Shown piece after piece: positions 61,067 through 64,000 of a stretch of 64,000 nt of DNA. The translations under genes and the position numbers were made by a program. The DNA is from Paracoccus sp. (in: a-proteobacteria). GTDB taxonomy: Bacteria > Pseudomonadota > Alphaproteobacteria > Rhodobacterales > Rhodobacteraceae. Under the pieces are notes generated by a model, which was not told the origin of the DNA, made no database searches, and saw nothing but the letters and a program-made list of their open reading frames with translations. The DNA lies in the NCBI RefSeq assembly GCF_030604785.1, contig NZ_JAUVVF010000001.1:62001-126000 (forward strand). The letters are read 5' to 3'. The first letter of the stretch is position 1, and the number at the start of each line of letters is the position of its first letter.

Positions 61067-61597
61067 ATGGTTCCGGGGCTTGAGGTGAAATTCGCGGGCG
61101 GGGCGCCGGTCCTGTCCCAAGGCCACGTGATCGAGGGCTATGGCAGCCTGTTCGGGCTGACCGATCAGGGCGGCGACGCGGTGATGCCGGGCGCCTTTGG
61201 TGCCTCGTTGAAGCGGCTGGCGGGGCGGGGCGACAAGGTGCGGATGCTGTGGCAGCACGATCCGTCCAAGCCCATCGGGGTCTGGGACGAGATCCGCGAG
61301 GATGCCAAAGGTCTGTGGGTCCGGGGGCGTCTGCTGCCCGAGGTCGCGCAGGCCCGCGAGGCGGTCGCGCTGATCGAGGCGGGCGCCATCGAGGGTCTGT
61401 CCATCGGCTATCGCACGCTGCGCGCCACCCGCGATGAGAAGGGCCGCCGCATGCTGGCCGAGGTCGAGCTGTGGGAGGTGTCGCTGGTGACTTTTCCGAT
61501 GCTGCCCGAGGCGAAGCTGGGCCGCAAGGAGGCTGACGAGGTCTCTGAATTCGCCGCCATGCTGACAGAGGCCGCCCGCGCGCTGCGCGGCGCCTGA
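61067..61597 (+). CDS. GTA prohead protease (gp4-like, HK97 family)
   Basis: A 176-residue serine protease (U35/HK97 prohead protease fold) that matures the capsid. The catalytic His64 lies in MLWQHDPSKPIGV and the Ser112 in GAIEGLSIGYRT. The first strand HVIEGYGSLFGLTDQGGDAVMPGAF and the later WEVSLVTFPM are standard. GGAGG precedes the ATG. Confidence 0.95.
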   Translation: MVPGLEVKFAGGAPVLSQGHVIEGYGSLFGLTDQGGDAVMPGAFGASLKRLAGRGDKVRMLWQHDPSKPIGVWDEIREDAKGLWVRGRLLPEVAQAREAVALIEAGAIEGLSIGYRTLRATRDEKGRRMLAEVELWEVSLVTFPMLPEAKLGRKEADEVSEFAAMLTEAARALRGA

Positions 61598-61719
61598 GGA
61601 TTTCGGGGTCGCGCGTGATGCGCGGCCCTTGCAGGTTCGGGCCGTCCCCAGAGGCGGCCCGTCAACAGGGGCGCCCCTTACCGGGGCCGGTCCCGATCAT
61701 CCGCGATGAGGAGAAGACC

Positions 61720-62883
61720 ATGACCGAGGCAAAGGCCGCGGGCGGCAGCGACATGCCGGCCGACCTGAAGGGGGCCATGACCGGGTTCGTCAGCGAACTC
61801 AGGGCTTTCCGTGACGACATCCAATCCCAGCTCAAAGCACAGGACGAGCGCATGACCATGATCGACCGCAAGACCGCCCTTCGCAGCCGCGCCCCGCTTT
61901 CGACCTCGGCCGTGACCGAGGCGCCGCACCAGAAGGCGTTCAACGCCTATCTGCGCAGCGGCGATGATGACGGGCTGCGCGGCCTAGTCATCGAAGAGAA
62001 GAACCTGACCGTCGCCAGCGATGGCGGGTTCCTGGCCGCGCCTCGGGTGGCCGAGACGGTGCAGGCGGTGCTGCGTTCCAGCAGCTCGCTGCGACAGATG
62101 GCCAATGTCGTGACCATCGAGAGCGCCGTCTACGAGGCGCTGGTCGAGAAGGGCGAGATGGGCGCGGGCTGGGCCACCGAGACGGCGGCGCCCGGCACGG
62201 CCTCGGCCAGCATCGAGCGCATCTCGATCCCGCTGCACGAGCTGTCGGCGGTGCCGCGCGCCAGCCAGCGCCTGCTGGATGACGCGGCCTTCGATGTCGA
62301 GGGGTGGCTGGCCGAGCGCATCGCCGACCGCTTTGCCCGCGCCGAGGCCGCGGCCTTCGTGAACGGTGACGGCGTGGACAAGCCGCGCGGTATCCTGCGC
62401 TACACCACCGCGCCCGTCGCCACGGCGACCGACATGCAGGTGGGCTTTGTCAATTCGGGCGCGCTGGGCGGCTTTGCGGCGACGAACCCTGCGGATTGCC
62501 TGATTGACCTGGTCTATGCGCTGGGTGCGGCCTATCGCGCCAATGCGGCCTTCATGATGAATTCGAAGACCGCCGCCGCCGTGCGCAAGATGAAGGATGC
62601 CGATGGCCGCTTCCTGTGGACGGATGCGCTGTCGGTCGGGCAGGTGCCGCAGCTTCTGGGCTATCCGGTGCTGATCAGCGAGGACATGCCCGACATCGCG
62701 CCCAATGCCTTTGCCATCGCCTTCGGCGATTTCCGCGCGGCCTATACCATCGTCGAGCGCCCCGATCTGCGCGTGCTGCGCGATCCGTTCAGCGCCAAGC
62801 CGCATGTGCTGTTCTATGCCACCAAGCGTGTCGGCGGCGGCGTGACCGATTTCCGCGCCCTGCGTCTGCTGCGGTTCGCCTGA
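61720..62883 (+). CDS. GTA major capsid protein (gp5-like, HK97 fold)
   Basis: A 387-residue major head protein. Residues 1 to about 85 form a helical scaffold-like delta region (FVSELRAFRDDIQSQLKAQDERM) that the gp4 protease would remove; the mature shell begins near ASDGGFLAAP. Then follow the HK97-type parts: VLRSSSSLRQMANVVTI, ISIPLHELSAVPRASQRLLDDAAFDVEGWLAERIADRFARAEAAAFVNGDGVDKPRGIL (E-loop to spine), PVLISEDMPDIAPNAFAIAFGDFRAAY and the C-terminal VTDFRALRLLRFA. The ATG at 61720 follows GAGGAGAA. A 122-bp gap separates it from gp4. Confidence 0.96.
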   Translation: MTEAKAAGGSDMPADLKGAMTGFVSELRAFRDDIQSQLKAQDERMTMIDRKTALRSRAPLSTSAVTEAPHQKAFNAYLRSGDDDGLRGLVIEEKNLTVASDGGFLAAPRVAETVQAVLRSSSSLRQMANVVTIESAVYEALVEKGEMGAGWATETAAPGTASASIERISIPLHELSAVPRASQRLLDDAAFDVEGWLAERIADRFARAEAAAFVNGDGVDKPRGILRYTTAPVATATDMQVGFVNSGALGGFAATNPADCLIDLVYALGAAYRANAAFMMNSKTAAAVRKMKDADGRFLWTDALSVGQVPQLLGYPVLISEDMPDIAPNAFAIAFGDFRAAYTIVERPDLRVLRDPFSAKPHVLFYATKRVGGGVTDFRALRLLRFA

Positions 62884-63070
62884 TCCTTCCGGGGATCGGG
62901 TGACGGGCGGGGGGCGCGCTTGGGGCTGGCCGTTCCGGCTTTGCAACTGTCCGCGCGCGCTGATGGCTGGCGTGCGGGCGCGCCCTCTGCCCGAGAGAAC
63001 CGAGGCGGGGCCCCTGGGTGGGGCCTCGTCCTGAGCAACGATGCGGACGGCAGGACGGGAGGTTCGCGAG

Positions 63071-63685
63071 ATGATGCTGATAGAGGAAACCGGGGTGCCG
63101 GCCGGGGCCTTGCCCGTCGCAGCACTTCGGTCCCATTTGCGGCTGGGCACGGGTTTCGACATGCCCGAGGACGCCGCCGAGACCGCCGCGCTGCAGGGTT
63201 TTCTGCGCGCGGCCATCGCCACGATCGAGGCGCGGACGGGCAAGGTGCTGCTGCGCCGGCGCTTTGTGATGCGGCTGGATGATTGGCGCGACAGGCTGGG
63301 GCAGTCACTGCCCCTGGCGCCGGTTCTGGCGGTCGAGCGGATCGCGATCGAGGACGGCGCAGGGACCGAAACGGAACTGCCCCCTGAAAGCTGGCGGCTG
63401 GTGCCCGACAGCCAGCGCCCGATGATCCTGCCTGCGGGCGTGGTTCTGCCGCATGTGCCACGCCGGGGCAGCCTGTCGGTCACTTTCGAGGCCGGTTTCG
63501 GTGAAAGCTGGGATGAGGTGCCTTCGGACCTGGCGCATGCGGTGATCATGCTGGCCGCGCGCTATTACGAGGTGCGCCATGACGAGGCCGCCCGGCAGGC
63601 GCTGCCCTTCGGGGTCAGCGCGCTGATCGAGAAATGGCGCGCGGTCCGCACGCTGGCCGGGCGCGGCAGCCGGGAGTGGCGCTGA
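63071..63685 (+). CDS. GTA head-tail connector/adaptor protein (gp6-like)
   Basis: A 204-residue protein of the phage head-tail connector (gp6/phiE125 gp8-like) type. The helical N-terminal part (ETAALQGFLRAAIATIEARTGKVLLRRRFVMRLDDW) and the later ELPPESWRLVPD and VTFEAGFGESWDEVPSDLAHAVIMLAARYYEVRHDEA are typical of this family. ATG 63071 is used, with GGGAGG before it; an ATG at 63041 would add 10 residues. It follows the capsid gene by 187 bp, a gap with GC-rich hairpins but no gene. Confidence 0.88.
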   Translation: MMLIEETGVPAGALPVAALRSHLRLGTGFDMPEDAAETAALQGFLRAAIATIEARTGKVLLRRRFVMRLDDWRDRLGQSLPLAPVLAVERIAIEDGAGTETELPPESWRLVPDSQRPMILPAGVVLPHVPRRGSLSVTFEAGFGESWDEVPSDLAHAVIMLAARYYEVRHDEAARQALPFGVSALIEKWRAVRTLAGRGSREWR

Positions 63686-64000
63686 TGGATGTGCCACGGC
63701 TGAATGTGGAACTGGCGCTGGAGGACGGCACGCGCGTCCCCGACGGGATGGGCGGCCACAGGCTGGAGTGGCGAGAGATCGGGCGGCTCTGGGCGGCGCT
63801 CGAGGCGCGGTCGGGGCGTGAAAAGGGCACCGGCGCGGGTCTGGTCAGCGTGGTGCAGTGGCGCATCACGGTGCGGGGCGCGCCTGCGGGCGATCCGCGC
63901 AGGCCGCGGCCTGGCCAGCGATTCAGGCTGGGCGCGCGGCTCTTTCGCGTCGAGGCGGTGGCCGAGGCCGATGGCATGGGCCGCCATCTGGACTGCTTTG
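63685..64000 (+). CDS. GTA head closure/adaptor protein (gp7-like), cut by window end
   Basis: About 105 residues are visible (MDVPRLNVELALEDG at the start, VSVVQWRITVRGAPAG near 64-79 and FRVEAVAEADGMGRHLDCF at the edge), with no stop before the window ends, although this family is about 110 residues long so little is missing. The beta-rich fold with VxWRI...P.R..RF....R.F.V.AV is that of phage head closure proteins (SPP1 gp16-like). The ATG shares one base with the gp6 stop. It should be followed by the tail genes outside the window. Confidence 0.85.
   Translation, partial: MDVPRLNVELALEDGTRVPDGMGGHRLEWREIGRLWAALEARSGREKGTGAGLVSVVQWRITVRGAPAGDPRRPRPGQRFRLGARLFRVEAVAEADGMGRHLDCF

Noticed and set aside
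57817..64000. Ordinary temperate prophage.
   Set aside because: No integrase, repressor, replication gene or attachment repeat in view; gene order and the small rcc01685-like gene are those of a GTA. The unseen right side could still change this.

Overview
The window is dense, high-GC DNA with GTGA/ATGA gene overlaps, a Rhodobacterales-type gene transfer agent (GTA) head cluster, a SUF operon with embedded membrane genes, a GapR-type protein and an alphaproteobacterial dacA-tmk-holB-tatD block. This points to an alphaproteobacterium of the Rhodobacteraceae/Paracoccaceae, most like Paracoccus; the genus is an inference from gene content, not a search.

Layout. 0-2.5 kb: end of a molybdopterin oxidoreductase and a DbpA-type DEAD-box helicase. 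2.6-7.2 kb: a four-gene polyamine-type ABC importer (ATPase, binding protein, two permeases), followed by a hemerythrin-like protein. 7.8-13.9 kb, minus strand: AEC transporter, two metal-dependent hydrolases, holB, tmk, a D,D-carboxypeptidase and thymidine kinase. 14-17.2 kb, minus: RhlE-type helicase, dtd and two YeeE/YedE half-transporters with an ATTC-N8-GAAT palindrome in front. 17.3-22.6 kb: gapR, a sulfotransferase-like gene, a fused iron-type permease, tRNA-Thr(UGU), a GT8 glycosyltransferase, a cold-shock gene and a GNAT acetyltransferase. 22.6-24.3 kb: comM divergent from coaBC, with CtrA-type boxes between them. 25.5-32.5 kb: the SUF iron-sulfur operon. 32.6-38.2 kb: a D-amino-acid-dehydrogenase-like gene, uvrB, an I78 inhibitor lipoprotein, an NDUFS4-like subunit and a MYG1 hydrolase.

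38.2-41.2 kb is a gene graveyard: a frameshifted ClC chloride channel, a fragment of a second MYG1 gene and a damaged IS3-family (IS407-group) element. 41.2-46 kb is a complete cobalamin-uptake operon (btuB-F-C-D) behind a cobalamin riboswitch. 46.6-50.9 kb is a tight four-gene operon (CDP-alcohol phosphatidyltransferase, sulfatase-fold transferase, flippase-like membrane protein, GT4 glycosyltransferase) that looks like an uncharacterised envelope-lipid pathway. 50.9-57 kb holds a GntR regulator, an OmpA-like lipoprotein, nth, a PfkB kinase, fabF and mltG.

57.8-64 kb is the head half of a gene transfer agent: small and large terminase, portal, small membrane protein, prohead protease, capsid, and two connector genes, the last cut by the window end. 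Its leader carries a 9-bp inverted repeat, a sigma70-like promoter and then an intrinsic-terminator-like hairpin before the first gene. With the CtrA-type boxes at comM, which is a GTA-recipient gene in Rhodobacter capsulatus, the window shows parts of both the donor and recipient sides of GTA-mediated gene exchange.
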